Assembly: GCA_019634625.1 (NCBI GenBank)
Contig: JAHCBA010000001.1
Location: 248,001-312,000, forward strand
DNA: 64,000 nucleotides
Origin: Verrucomicrobiia bacterium
Lineage (GTDB): Bacteria > Verrucomicrobiota > Verrucomicrobiia > Limisphaerales > CAIMTB01
Direction: 5' to 3'
The notes under the pieces are model-generated. The model had not been told where the DNA came from, searched no databases, and was given only the letters and a program-made list of their open reading frames with translations. The position numbers and the translations under genes are program-made. Within the stretch, counting starts at the first letter, position 1, and every line of letters starts with the position of its first letter. Below, one piece after another: positions 18,279 through 28,098 of the stretch.

Positions 18279-20900
18279 CTACCACGCGGCCGCATAGGCC
18301 GCGTCCGACCAGCGGTCGAGACCCAGATCCGACCCGGTGGCCCGTCCCAACTGGCCCCGGGTGACGCCCAGTTGATTCACCAGGCGAAACTCCCGCCACA
18401 ACGCCTCCGGCTCCAGTTCGCCGCGCAGCAACCGCCGGTACCGGTCGATGTAGAGCCGCGTCTCCTCCGCCGTTTCGTCCAGGAACTCGATCCGGAAATG
18501 ACGCGCCCCCGCCGCCACGAATCGCCGGGCGTGGTCGGCCCCGGTCTGCGCACGCGCGTTGAACACGGTGTTGCGGCACCCGGCGTCGGCCTTGACCGGA
18601 TGCGCCGCCCCAACCCGGTCGCGAAGCTGAAGCGCATGGCGGTCGCAGGGTCGTCCGCAGTCGCGGTAGTCCTTCCCCTTCGACAGAAACGCACAGAAGA
18701 CGCAGTGCTCCATGTGAAACATCGGCATGTGCTGGTGCAGCGTGATCTCCAACCGGCCCGCCGGCACCTGCCCGAGAAGACCCTCGAGCTGTTCCGCATT
18801 GAGATCGTAGCTCGCCGTGACCCGCTCCAACCCGTGCCGCTCCAGCCAGTATTCCGCACTCAGCCCGTTGGCCACGTTGAGACTGAAGTCGCCCACCCGC
18901 CGCCCGGACGGAAAGGCGGCCGGATGATCGTGGTTGCGAATCAGGAAGCCGTCGGGCTCCGCCGCGCGCACCTGCTTCAGGATCCAGTCCTCGCCAGGCT
19001 TGAAGACACGCGGCGGCGCCAGATACACCGCAGCCTGGCCCCGGCTCCGCACCCGGGCCACCACGTCGCCATACCGCTTCGGATCCTCGAACTCGCAGTA
19101 TAAAGTCCCCACCCCCGCCTCCAGCGCCGCCTCGAGCTGGGGCAGGGTGCGGACCAGGACAATGGGATCGATCGGAGCCTTGCTGCCGTCGCCCCCGGCC
19201 GCACCCGCGGAAGTCGCGGAAGTCGCGGCGCGCGGCCCGGTCAACGCAGACGCGCCGCCTTCGATCAGGCGCCAGCGACGCGGCCGGACCCGGGCGGCAA
19301 GCAATTCCTCCACCGCCGCCCGCCGAAGCCGGTTGAGTTCGCTCAGTGGCAGAATGACCGGTCCCTCAAGCCGGTTGGTCAGTTCCCCAAGATGAAACGG
19401 CGTGCCGCCAAGCCGGCCGAATTGTTCCCGCAGACGGTCGGTGTCGAGGGGACGTGACCGGGCCACGTCGAGCGGTGGCTCCGACGCCACCCGAGCCACA
19501 TGACCGTCCCCGTCACGGACCACCAGCGTCATCGGCATCCCGGCACCGCCGTGGACTTCCGCGGAAACCGGTCGCGTGTACCGCGGTTCGGTGCCGCCGA
19601 ACGACTGGCGCAGCTCCCGGTCAAGCTCCGGATCGCTCGTCTTCCAAAGGCGCTGACCCGCCCGAACCCGACGCAGATCGACGGCGCCGGAAAGAAAGGA
19701 AAGCGCGACGTCGGAAGTGCCGGACCGTTGGGCGTGAACCTGGAACACCCGCCCCCCCTCCTCGGCAGCGTCGGGCGCGCCGGCATCGAACACCACCCCG
19801 TCGCCGGCCTTGAGCGGGGCGACGGGACGAAGCCAGACGCGATCGCCCTCGACGCGATCGACGGTTCCCAGGAAGACGCCCCGCTTCTTGCCGAACCGGG
19901 CATGCACCAGCCGCTGGTTGTCGATGCCATCGAGCCAGCCGGTGTGCAGCCCGCGGCTGAAGGCCATCTCCATTTCGTACCCGGCAGACCGACCCGAGGT
20001 CGCCCCGTCGTCACGGCCCCGGCTGGCCGTCGAGGGTCGTCCCGACGCCTCCACCGGAAAGTGCCGGTCAAGGGCCGCCCGGTACACCCGCACAATGCTG
20101 GCGACATACTCAGGCGACTTGAGGCGTCCTTCGATCTTCAGGCACGACACCCCGGCCCGCGCCAGGTCCGGAAGCCGTTCGAGGCCCGCCAGGTCCTGGG
20201 GACTCAACAGGTAACGACGGTCGCCAAGCTCCACGCTCTTCCCGTCCGACAGGAGCTCGTACGGCAGGCGGCAGGCCTGGGCGCATTCGCCACGGTTCGC
20301 CGAACGGCCCCCCAGCGCCTCGCTCGTCAGGCACTGCCCCGAATAGGCGACACAAAGCGCGCCATGGACAAACGCCTCCAGCGGCAGCCCTCCGTCCCCG
20401 GCCGCCAGACTGTCGCGAATGCGGGCGATCTCGGTGATCGAGTTCTCACGGGCCAGCACCACCCGCTGGCAGCCGAGTTCGCGCGCGCAGGACACCCCCG
20501 CCGCGCTGGTCACCGTCATCTGCGTCGAGGCATGGATCGGGAAATCCGGCGACAGTCTCCGCACCAGCCGGCACAGGCCGATGTCCTGCACGATCGCCGC
20601 ATCGACGTCCGCCGCAATCAGGGTGCGCAGGTAGGCTTCCGCTTCAGCCAGCTCCCCGGGAAACACCAGCGTGTTGAAGGCGACATACCCGCGAACCCCC
20701 CGGCGGTGCAGCCAGGTCATCAACTCGGGCAGATCCGCCTCGGTGAAGTTCTGCGCCCGCAGCCGCGCATTGAACCGCGCCAGCCCGAAATATATGGCAT
20801 CCGCGCCATTCTCGACGGCGGCGCGGGCACACTCCCAATCCCCGGCCGGCGCCAGGAGTTCGGGCGGACGGGAGGGTGGGGACGACAGGACTTCGGCCAT
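18279..20900 (-). CDS. U32 family protein with DUF3656-type middle, probable RNA hydroxylase
   Basis: 873 residues from the ATG at 20898-20900 (MAEVLSSPPSRPPELLAPAG). The N-terminal U32 block includes ELLAPAGDWECARAAVENGA, IHASTQMTV, the ECAQACRLPYEL cysteines and CLKIEGRLKS. A middle region of about 300 residues matches the insertion typical of longer members. A second U32-like half holds CVFCAFLSKGKDYRDCGRPC and a later Cys. Although named peptidases, characterised members such as RlhA and TrhP hydroxylate rRNA or tRNA, so RNA modification is more likely than proteolysis. The cysteines probably bind an Fe-S centre. The gene stands alone, convergent with the large exported protein. Confidence 0.85.
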   Translation of the reverse strand: MAEVLSSPPSRPPELLAPAGDWECARAAVENGADAIYFGLARFNARLRAQNFTEADLPELMTWLHRRGVRGYVAFNTLVFPGELAEAEAYLRTLIAADVDAAIVQDIGLCRLVRRLSPDFPIHASTQMTVTSAAGVSCARELGCQRVVLARENSITEIARIRDSLAAGDGGLPLEAFVHGALCVAYSGQCLTSEALGGRSANRGECAQACRLPYELLSDGKSVELGDRRYLLSPQDLAGLERLPDLARAGVSCLKIEGRLKSPEYVASIVRVYRAALDRHFPVEASGRPSTASRGRDDGATSGRSAGYEMEMAFSRGLHTGWLDGIDNQRLVHARFGKKRGVFLGTVDRVEGDRVWLRPVAPLKAGDGVVFDAGAPDAAEEGGRVFQVHAQRSGTSDVALSFLSGAVDLRRVRAGQRLWKTSDPELDRELRQSFGGTEPRYTRPVSAEVHGGAGMPMTLVVRDGDGHVARVASEPPLDVARSRPLDTDRLREQFGRLGGTPFHLGELTNRLEGPVILPLSELNRLRRAAVEELLAARVRPRRWRLIEGGASALTGPRAATSATSAGAAGGDGSKAPIDPIVLVRTLPQLEAALEAGVGTLYCEFEDPKRYGDVVARVRSRGQAAVYLAPPRVFKPGEDWILKQVRAAEPDGFLIRNHDHPAAFPSGRRVGDFSLNVANGLSAEYWLERHGLERVTASYDLNAEQLEGLLGQVPAGRLEITLHQHMPMFHMEHCVFCAFLSKGKDYRDCGRPCDRHALQLRDRVGAAHPVKADAGCRNTVFNARAQTGADHARRFVAAGARHFRIEFLDETAEETRLYIDRYRRLLRGELEPEALWREFRLVNQLGVTRGQLGRATGSDLGLDRWSDAAYAAAW

Positions 20901-20970
20901 ACGAACGGCCGCAACGCTGCCACAGAGCCCACCCGTTCGGCGAGCCCGGCAACGCCCCTGCGATTTCACA

Positions 20971-21082
20971 GGGCGCATCTCTATGGTGTCGGCGATGCGC
21001 GAAACCTCGTTGCTCCTGTCGATACCGATTCCGATACCGACCCCGATTCTGTTGCACCTTCCGACAACTCGCAGATGCGCCC
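20971..21082. repeat. 112-bp element with GGGCGCATCT inverted ends
   Basis: Perfect 10-bp terminal inverted repeat GGGCGCATCT (20971-20980) and AGATGCGCCC (21073-21082). Between them lie TCGG/CCGA sub-terminal matches and a hexamer array of CCGATA/CCGATT variants (about 21019-21050). The ends match those of elements near 7.0, 35.9, 37.2 and 54.2 kb. Confidence 0.6.
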
Positions 21083-21123
21083 GAGCACAACGGTCCCGGC
21101 AGCTTCCCCTTCGATCCGGTCAC

Positions 21124-21190
21124 GGAAACCCGCAGGGTTTCCAGAAAATAGCCGGGGGTCGAACCCGCGGAGCCGGGTCCGACCCCCGGG
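21124..21190. repeat. Two consecutive hairpins
   Basis: GGAAACCC-GCA-GGGTTTCC (21124-21142) is a perfect 8-bp stem. It is followed by a longer stem, about 21149-21190, in which CCGGGGGTCG and CGACCCCCGG pair together with flanking bases. No gene overlaps. At 21277-21300 the motif CGCGTCTCCGCGTCTTCGCG is another short intergenic repeat. The remainder of the 765-bp gap (20901-21665) shows no supported gene. Confidence 0.5.
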
Positions 21191-21423
21191 CAGAAGTCCC
21201 ACCTCGCACACGACCCCGCCAGGGGTCGCAGCCCCCATCCGTCGGGTCCGAGCCGACTCGACGCTCCCGCTACCTCCTTCGCGTCTCCGCGTCTTCGCGT
21301 GATCACCAGGCGTCGCGTTGCACCCTTCGATCCAACCGCCCTGCCGGATTCTCACCCCGCGAATGCAAAGCGGCCCGATCCCCGAAGGATCAACACCGAC
21401 GTTCAACCCGCTCTCGAAAGCCC

Positions 21424-21640
21424 GCGCATCTCGGGTTCTCGGAACGTATGATACTCCCCCCCAAACCACCCCTCGCACGACTCGTACTCAGCCCGAAGGG
21501 CGGTACTCGGACTCGTCATCAAACCCGCTACACACCTTCTTGGGCCTCGCCTTGTGGCGGGGTCCATGAGTTCGGTCTCGCTCGGCCCTCCGGTTCCGCG
21601 TGGCCGCTTGGAAGGGCGATCACGAGTACGAGTACGAGGG
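21424..21640. repeat. Dispersed repeat B2
   Basis: Shares with B1 the left end (GCGCATCTCGGGTTCTCGGA here), the CCAAACCACCCCTCG block, the hairpin core CAGCCCGAAGGGCGGTACT and the right region around CCGCGTGG. It ends in a short hexamer array of CGAGTA (about 21614-21636). It lies 26 bp downstream of the end of the next minus-strand gene. Confidence 0.65.
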
Positions 21641-21665
21641 GAACCCGGCCCTCCGAGTTCGCCCC

Positions 21666-24600
21666 TCAGCGTCGCACGCGGAAATACTTCCCGGTGGCGC
21701 TGGCCGGCTCGGTGTAGCTGCCGGAACTGTTCCCCGTCGTCGTCCACGGCCCGTTGACCGCCGGCGCCGACTCCAGCGTGCCGCCGCCCGTCCAGGTGAG
21801 GGTCACGTTCCCGCCCGCCAGCACTGGACGGCCGAGAGAGGGCGGTTCCGAATCGGGCGGCAACTCGTAGATCTCGATGAAGGCGATCTTGTTGTTCGCG
21901 GCGCCCGGACCGTTGCCGATGCTCAGCCGCCCATCCGACACCGTCACCACCCCCTGCCCCTCAAAGAACCGCACGTCTGTCGTCGCCGCGCCCTGGACGA
22001 TGGTCACCCCCTCGGCCTGGAGGTTGAACACGCTGTCGAAAAACCCGGGATCCCCGCCGACCATGAACACGTTGTACCGGCCGTTCTCGACCTCGATCTC
22101 CCACAAGGTTCCCGAGGGCTGCGCCCGCTGCAGGTGATTCAGCGTGTCGTACCGCGTGTCCGGCGCCAACGGGCTCATCCGGTATCGGGCGCCCCCGGTG
22201 TTGTCCACATCCCATCCGTACAGGAACCCGTTGCCCCGATCCCCAAATTCCTCCCCGAAATCGGCCAGGTACCCGGGGGGCGCATCCACCTCGTAGTTCT
22301 GGAAGTTGATGGCGATGGGCTCGCCCACCAGGAAGTTCACCCAGGCGGATTCCCCGGTGAACCCGCGATTGTCCGTGGCCCGCGCCATCACCCGGTAACG
22401 CCCGGGCAGCACCCCCGCCCAGTCGAACTGGTACGGCGCGGTCGTGTCCGTGCCCACCACCCTTCCGCTGCCGTCGAGGAAATCGACCCGGACCACTTCC
22501 CCACCCTGGGCGCTCGCCGTCGCCGCCAGGGCAACGGTCGCCGGCCCCACCGGAATCCGCGTCCCGTCCGTCGGCTGCGTCAGGGCAACCGTCACCGCTC
22601 CCACCGTGGACGACCCCACCGTGTAGGCCCACGCATTCTCCGCAGTGCCGCGAACCAGCCGGACCTGCACCGTCGAGGACGGCGGAAACGGTTGCGTCGG
22701 CGCGTAGCGCAACGTGGTGATCGTCCCGACGGTGGTCCGTTCCGCCGTCACCTGCGCACCGTTGACCCACAATTGCGGGGTCGTGGCACCCACGTTCTCC
22801 AGCTCCACCACGATCGCCTCGTCCGGCGGCACGTCGGACGCCCCCGCCGCAGGCCCATGCGACACCAGACGCGGCACCGGCGTCCCCGTGAACGTCCGGT
22901 ACGCCCGGATCCCGTCGCCCCGTTCCCGATCGTTGATCAGCGTCTGCGACAGGGTCACCGGATGCTGCGACTTGAACTCGACGCTCGCGCCGCCCGTGCC
23001 CTCCCACCAGAGAAGCCGGAAGGGATAAATGCCGTCCTGCTCGACAATGAAATCGAAAAACGTGTTGGCCGCCCCCCGGCCGCCGCTGAACTCGCCCAGG
23101 GTCAGGTGGACCGCATCCCGCGGGTTGGGCGAGGTGGACACCTTGAACCCGTCGTCACTGTTCACCCCGAACCGGTACCGGCCCCTCCTCAAGTCCAGAT
23201 AGGTCACCGCCTCCGCCACGATCCAGTTGTTCTCCGCCACGTCCCCGTCGAACAGCAGCCCGGGAATGATCGCGTCCTCGAATCCGTTTCCGGCGTTGAA
23301 GTCGCCTGCGTTGGCGTACTGCTGGTTCCAGTTGATGAGTTCGACATTGTGCGTGCCGTCGGCGTTGTCGCCCGGGGTCGAGTAGTTGTCATACGGCTCG
23401 CCCGTCCCCGGATCGAGGAATCGCCGGTGGATCTGGTGCTCCGCCGCCGCCGTGCTGTTGTTGTCGGCAAACCCCGTCCGCGCCACCGGCAGCCCGGTGA
23501 AGTTGTCCATCTGGTACATGTCCACAATGAACCCCGACGATGAGGTGTTCACCGATCCCGCCGGCACCGCGTAACTCGCCGGGATCACCGCGAACCCGGC
23601 GTGGTTCTCGACCCCGAACGACCACGCCACCGTCGCGCTCTGACCGCCGGAATCCACGTACGTCAGGGACACGTTCACCGTCGATCCCGAAGCCCACAGG
23701 GAGTCCGGCACATGCTCGACCAGCAGGTTCCCGCCCAACGTGCTGGTGGTCACCGTGGCCGGCGCCCCGTTCACCGTCATCTGCACGCCGCTCGCCGAGG
23801 GCGTGGTGCCCCGCGGCATCAGCACCGCCTGGATCCGCGCGTTGGCCGGCACGCCGCTGCTGTGCCCGAGCGGATACACGCTCGCCGAGGGCACCAAGGC
23901 CCCGGCCGGCCTTGGATACGACCGGATGCCCTGCGCGTGAGTCCGCGTGTTCACCGGAATGAACTCCGCCGTACCGTCCGGATCGGGCTGGTGCACCGAG
24001 AAGAACTCGAGATTCGCCCCGCCCCCGCCCTCATACCAGACCAGCCGCACCGGATAGATCCCGGCCACTTCCACCTTCACGTAAAACAAGGTGTCCGCCG
24101 ATCCGCGCCCCCCCTCGAACACGCCCAGCACCACGTTGCCCGGATGCCGCGGATCCGAACCCGCCGTCACCCGGAAACCGTCGTCGCTGTTCACCCCCAG
24201 TCGATGCAGCCCGGCCGTCAGGTCCAGGTAGCCAATGATCTCCCCCGCGATGTTGTCCCGGTTCAGCCCGCTGTCCGGATCGGTGCCCGGAATCCCCGGG
24301 ATCGGCTCGTCCGGAAACGATGGCGTCGAACCGCTCTGGAAATTCCCCACCTCGACCAGGTTCCCGCCGTCGTTCAACTCCTGGTTCCAGTTGATCCGCT
24401 CCGCCGCGTGCGTCCCGTTCGGATTCGAACCCGCCAGCGCGAAGTCCTCCAGATACCCGCCCGTCACCGGATCTCGCAGGATCCCTGCCAGTTGCAGCTC
24501 CGCCCGAACCGTGTTGTTCGGCAGATCCGCCCCCGGCCAGACCGCCGTGTCACGACCCTGCACCACCCGCGCCTCGAAGCCCGACGCCGCGGTCGCCACC

Positions 24601-25622
24601 GCAGCCGACGGCACCGCGTCCGCCGCCGTCAGCGTCGCGTAATACTCGACCGTGAATTCCAGCTCGGACACGACCTCCACCGGGGGAGTCGCATCGTCGG
24701 TGAACCGCAACACTGCCGTGTGCGCCGACATCGACGCGTACGGCTCGGTCAATCGGTACCGCACCCGCGTGGTCCCGCCCTGTGCGCTCACCTGCAACTG
24801 CCCTGTCACATCCGTCCCGTCGATGGACAACCGCACACTGTCCGCACGCAACCGCGTCGTCTCGCCGTCGCTGATCTCGAACACCGTCCCCAGCAGATCC
24901 CCCGCCGCCCGGCTCACGAACGGCCGCGACGGCACCGGCTTCACCACCAGGCCGTACATGTTCCGTCCCCCGTTCTCGGGTGTCCCCAGGGTCAACACGC
25001 CCGCCGGAACCCGCTTCCCATACACCGACGACCACTGGTTCAACCCCACCCCGGGCCCCACCCCGTCGCCGCCCTCGTCCACTCCCACCTCGTCCGGTTC
25101 GTCGGCGTTCGATCGCCGGTTCAAGCCATTGCGGACCGGTTCCCATCCGCCCTCGGTGACCCAGAACATCGTGTTCTCGATGTTCGGCGGCGTGCTGTTG
25201 ACACCGTCGGGATGCCGGTTGTCGATCAAAAGGTACACATCCGCCGGCTGCGACAGCGTGATCTCGACCACGTAGGGGTCGTTGTCCCGGTCGTCGTTCG
25301 GAAACATCACATACTCCCCGCCCACCAGGTATCCCGGCAGCGGCAGCGACGTGCTGGCCCCGTTCCACTCATGGTTCCGGTCGTTGAAGCACGGCACGTC
25401 CTCCCCGAAAAACGGCACCGTGAATCCCGCACCCTCGTTCGGATGATCGAAGGTCTGACCCGTGAACTTCGGCGGCTGCTCCAACGGGTCCGCCCCCTCG
25501 ACAATCTGCGCGTCCGTGATGATCGGCAGCGACCATCCCGCCGACATCCCCAACCCGAACGCCAACCCGAACGCCAACCCCGCCGCCAGCGTCCGCCAAC
25601 CACGATTCAGGATTCGTTTCAT
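21666..25622 (-). CDS. Very large exported protein with two PA14-like units and Ig-like domains
   Basis: 1318 residues from the ATG at 25620-25622, which gives a clean signal peptide (AAGLAFGLAFGLGMSAGWS). Two related modules each contain a block like HNVELINWNQ, then YLDLRRGRYRFGVNSDDGF, GGRG and IYPFRLLWWEGTGGA. That architecture is like PA14-type carbohydrate-binding domains. A Big_7-like Ig domain follows (PTDGTRIPVGPATVALA ... VDFLDGSGRVVG). A malectin/galactose-binding-like domain comes next (INFQNYEVDAPPGYLADFG ... NGRYNVFMVGGDPG). The C-terminal tail ends YFRVRR. A role in binding extracellular glycans is inferred; no catalytic domain is recognised. Confidence 0.82.
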   Translation of the reverse strand: MKRILNRGWRTLAAGLAFGLAFGLGMSAGWSLPIITDAQIVEGADPLEQPPKFTGQTFDHPNEGAGFTVPFFGEDVPCFNDRNHEWNGASTSLPLPGYLVGGEYVMFPNDDRDNDPYVVEITLSQPADVYLLIDNRHPDGVNSTPPNIENTMFWVTEGGWEPVRNGLNRRSNADEPDEVGVDEGGDGVGPGVGLNQWSSVYGKRVPAGVLTLGTPENGGRNMYGLVVKPVPSRPFVSRAAGDLLGTVFEISDGETTRLRADSVRLSIDGTDVTGQLQVSAQGGTTRVRYRLTEPYASMSAHTAVLRFTDDATPPVEVVSELEFTVEYYATLTAADAVPSAAVATAASGFEARVVQGRDTAVWPGADLPNNTVRAELQLAGILRDPVTGGYLEDFALAGSNPNGTHAAERINWNQELNDGGNLVEVGNFQSGSTPSFPDEPIPGIPGTDPDSGLNRDNIAGEIIGYLDLTAGLHRLGVNSDDGFRVTAGSDPRHPGNVVLGVFEGGRGSADTLFYVKVEVAGIYPVRLVWYEGGGGANLEFFSVHQPDPDGTAEFIPVNTRTHAQGIRSYPRPAGALVPSASVYPLGHSSGVPANARIQAVLMPRGTTPSASGVQMTVNGAPATVTTSTLGGNLLVEHVPDSLWASGSTVNVSLTYVDSGGQSATVAWSFGVENHAGFAVIPASYAVPAGSVNTSSSGFIVDMYQMDNFTGLPVARTGFADNNSTAAAEHQIHRRFLDPGTGEPYDNYSTPGDNADGTHNVELINWNQQYANAGDFNAGNGFEDAIIPGLLFDGDVAENNWIVAEAVTYLDLRRGRYRFGVNSDDGFKVSTSPNPRDAVHLTLGEFSGGRGAANTFFDFIVEQDGIYPFRLLWWEGTGGASVEFKSQHPVTLSQTLINDRERGDGIRAYRTFTGTPVPRLVSHGPAAGASDVPPDEAIVVELENVGATTPQLWVNGAQVTAERTTVGTITTLRYAPTQPFPPSSTVQVRLVRGTAENAWAYTVGSSTVGAVTVALTQPTDGTRIPVGPATVALAATASAQGGEVVRVDFLDGSGRVVGTDTTAPYQFDWAGVLPGRYRVMARATDNRGFTGESAWVNFLVGEPIAINFQNYEVDAPPGYLADFGEEFGDRGNGFLYGWDVDNTGGARYRMSPLAPDTRYDTLNHLQRAQPSGTLWEIEVENGRYNVFMVGGDPGFFDSVFNLQAEGVTIVQGAATTDVRFFEGQGVVTVSDGRLSIGNGPGAANNKIAFIEIYELPPDSEPPSLGRPVLAGGNVTLTWTGGGTLESAPAVNGPWTTTGNSSGSYTEPASATGKYFRVRR

Positions 25623-25775
25623 AGGCACCTTCGCATCTGTGTCGTCCTCGCGCCCCCGGTACTCCCACCTACCGTGACACCAACTCCGCCGCCACGGTCC
25701 ATCGCCAGCAGGACTTTCCGGGATCGCCGCAAGAAAATCAGCCATCCTCCCCGAAGCAAGCCAATTGAGACCTAT

Positions 25776-25920
25776 GTAATGGGACCAGCTGTAATGAGAC
25801 CGGCTCTTTATTGTTGCCAACCCAATCCAACATCATCCTCCGCAGGCGGATAGTATAGTGGGACTGACAATGTATTGTTGACACGGCGTCAGATCGTGGG
25901 ACTGACGCATAATTATTGAC
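25776..25920. repeat. Cluster D1 of 26-bp motifs
   Basis: Two 24-25-bp copies of the type GGGACTGACAATGTATTGTTGAC (25859-25882 and a variant at 25896-25920). They are preceded by a 15-bp tandem pair TGTAATGGGACCAGC / TGTAATGAGACCGGC (25776-25805). The same motif clusters recur at 40.3 and 54.4 kb. The rest of the 458-bp gap (25623-26080) holds no supported gene. Confidence 0.6.
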
Positions 25921-26080
25921 GGCCCCCTACAGCATCATCCTCCACGGCAGGGCAGAATTTCTGGCGGGGACTGGGATCGGGCGGCATCCTGGCGTCAACA
26001 ATCTTGCGCCTGCCTTGATATTTTGGAGAAGTCGGACTCGCGCACTCGCCCTTCATACCCCGTCGCGTTTACATCCCTCC

Positions 26081-27994
26081 ATGCGACCCCTGGCCCTTCT
26101 TGCCCTCCTTGTTGCCATGCTCCACCCGGCCCCGGCGCAATCCCCCGGCAACCGCCTCGCCTACCTCGACGACCCCAACCCCTTCCACGTCGGACTCCAC
26201 TTCCCAAAGCTCACTACGCCGCAATGGATCGGCGATCCCCGCGTCGAGGCAGTGGTCACCTTCGGCATCGATGACCTCCGTCAGTCCACCCCCTATGAGG
26301 CCTTTCTCCGGCCCATCCTCGATCGCCTCCAACGCATCGACGGCCGCGCCCCGGTCAGCATCTTCTGCAACGCCCTCGATCCCGACGATCCCCAGTTCCA
26401 AACCTGGCTCGCGGAAGGCGTCTCCCTCGAAGTCCACACCCTCGCTCATCCCTGCCCGATCCTCGCCAAAGGCGACTTCGCGGCGGCCGAAACCACCTTC
26501 CATGGAGGCGTCGATCTCGTCGCCCGCATCCCCGGCAACACCCCCGTCGCCTTCCGCACGCCCTGCTGCGACTCGATCAACAGCCCCAGCCCCCGCGTCT
26601 TTCACGAACTCTTCGCCCGTTCCAGCCCCGAAGGCCGCTTCCTTCGCATGGATTCCTCCGTGGTGGTCCTGCTCACCACCAACCACCCGGCCCTCCCCCG
26701 CGACCTCGTCCTCGATCCTGAAGGACGCCACCGCTTCACCCAGTACCTCCCCTTCCCCAATTTCGTCACCACCGTCGAAGACTACCCCTACCCTTGGATC
26801 GTCGCCGACGTCGGCTGGGAGTTCCCCTGCCTCGCCCCCAGCGACTGGCAGGGACAACGCCTCCGCGGCAATGCCCACCCCCAAACTCTCGCCGACTGGC
26901 AGGCCGCCCTCGCGGCCGTCGTCCAGCTCCAGGGCGTCTTCAACTTCGTCTTCCATCCCCACGGCTGGAGTTCACCCGCCCAGTTCGTCGAGTTCATCGA
27001 CCATGCCCGCACCGTCCACGGCCCCCGCGTCCTTTTCCTCACCTATCCCGAAGCCCTCGACCGCCTTACCCGCCACCTCGGCGCCGGACAACCGCTTCGC
27101 GCCGACGATGGCGGCGACAACGGCATCCGCCTCCTCGACCTCAATCGCGACGGTTATCTCGATGTCCTCATCGGCAATCCCGACCTCCGCCTGACCCGCG
27201 TCTGGAACCCCGCCTCCCGTTCCTGGACCGACTCGCCCCTCCCTTTCACCCTCGTCGAAAACACGCCCTCCGGTGCCCGGCGTCCCGCCGGTGTCCGCTT
27301 CGGCGTCCTCCACCCCGACGGCCGCCCCTCCGCCCTCGTCCGCACCGAAAACCAAGCCGGCGTCTGGACCTTCGATGGCTCCCGCTGGATCGCCGAACCC
27401 GGGTTCCTCCACGGCCTCGATCTCGCCGGCCAACCCATCCTTACCCAACGCCATGAACGCGACCTCGGCGTCCGGCTCCGGGACGTGGACGGCGACGGCC
27501 GCTGCGAACTCGTCGTCGCCAACCCCGACCAGTCCGTCATTCTCCGCTGGAACCCCGCACGCAATGCCTGGGAACCCTCCGGTCTCGCCTTCCCCGAGGG
27601 CGTCCACTTCGTCAATTCCGACGGCCACGACGACGGCGTCCGCTTTGCCGACGTGAATGACGACGGGCATCCCGACCTCTTCCACTCGAATGAATCCCGC
27701 TACGGCCTCTGGCTCTACCAACCTGCAACGGACGCCGGCGGCAATCGCGGATGGAGTCGGCAAGTCATGGCCGGAACCCGCGCCATCCCCGTCGGCACGC
27801 GCAACCCGGCCCCGCCCACCCCCGCCGACGAAATCCCCGCCTTCGTGCGTGCCGGACCCCGGCGCAACAACGGCGCCTGGTTCCATTCCCGCCATCTTTG
27901 GATCCAAAATGAGGACACCGCCCACCTCCCCGATCTGGTGGACCGCCGGGCCTTCGAGGACCTGCTCCGCGGCATTTCCCAACCCGCCAACTGA
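26081..27994 (+). CDS. Exported polysaccharide-deacetylase-fold protein with FG-GAP/VCBS repeats
   Basis: 637 residues from the ATG at 26081, which is followed at once by a signal peptide (PLALLALLVAMLHPAPAQ). The N-terminal half resembles a NodB-fold deacetylase: FGIDDL provides the paired aspartates and HTLAHPCP the metal-type HxxxH, then FVFHPHGWSSP near the end of the domain. The second half has calcium-binding-like FG-GAP/VCBS repeats (DLNRDGYLDVLIG, DVDGDGRCELVVA, DVNDDGHPDLF). In PVC bacteria such modules are often joined to heme dehydrogenase domains; none is present here. It acts outside the cytoplasm, probably on a polysaccharide, but activity is unproven. Confidence 0.8.
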   Translation: MRPLALLALLVAMLHPAPAQSPGNRLAYLDDPNPFHVGLHFPKLTTPQWIGDPRVEAVVTFGIDDLRQSTPYEAFLRPILDRLQRIDGRAPVSIFCNALDPDDPQFQTWLAEGVSLEVHTLAHPCPILAKGDFAAAETTFHGGVDLVARIPGNTPVAFRTPCCDSINSPSPRVFHELFARSSPEGRFLRMDSSVVVLLTTNHPALPRDLVLDPEGRHRFTQYLPFPNFVTTVEDYPYPWIVADVGWEFPCLAPSDWQGQRLRGNAHPQTLADWQAALAAVVQLQGVFNFVFHPHGWSSPAQFVEFIDHARTVHGPRVLFLTYPEALDRLTRHLGAGQPLRADDGGDNGIRLLDLNRDGYLDVLIGNPDLRLTRVWNPASRSWTDSPLPFTLVENTPSGARRPAGVRFGVLHPDGRPSALVRTENQAGVWTFDGSRWIAEPGFLHGLDLAGQPILTQRHERDLGVRLRDVDGDGRCELVVANPDQSVILRWNPARNAWEPSGLAFPEGVHFVNSDGHDDGVRFADVNDDGHPDLFHSNESRYGLWLYQPATDAGGNRGWSRQVMAGTRAIPVGTRNPAPPTPADEIPAFVRAGPRRNNGAWFHSRHLWIQNEDTAHLPDLVDRRAFEDLLRGISQPAN

Positions 27995-27999
27995 TCCAA

Positions 28000-28077
28000 C
28001 GAAGCTCCCGTCGAGCTTCGCATCGCCCCATCCCGAAAACCATGCGGCGCGGCACCCTTCACGGATCGCCGCGCCGC
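28000..28077. terminator. Two hairpins between convergent genes
   Basis: CGAAGCTC-ccgtc-GAGCTTCG (28000-28020) is a perfect 8-bp stem starting 6 bp after the stop of the deacetylase-like gene. GCGGCGCGGC / GCCGCGCCGC (28044-28053 and 28068-28077) is a perfect 10-bp stem before the end of the lipoprotein gene. Both fit transcription termination for convergent genes, without long T-runs. Confidence 0.5.
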
Positions 28078-28098
28078 CAGAAGCCGCCGAAGAACCGA

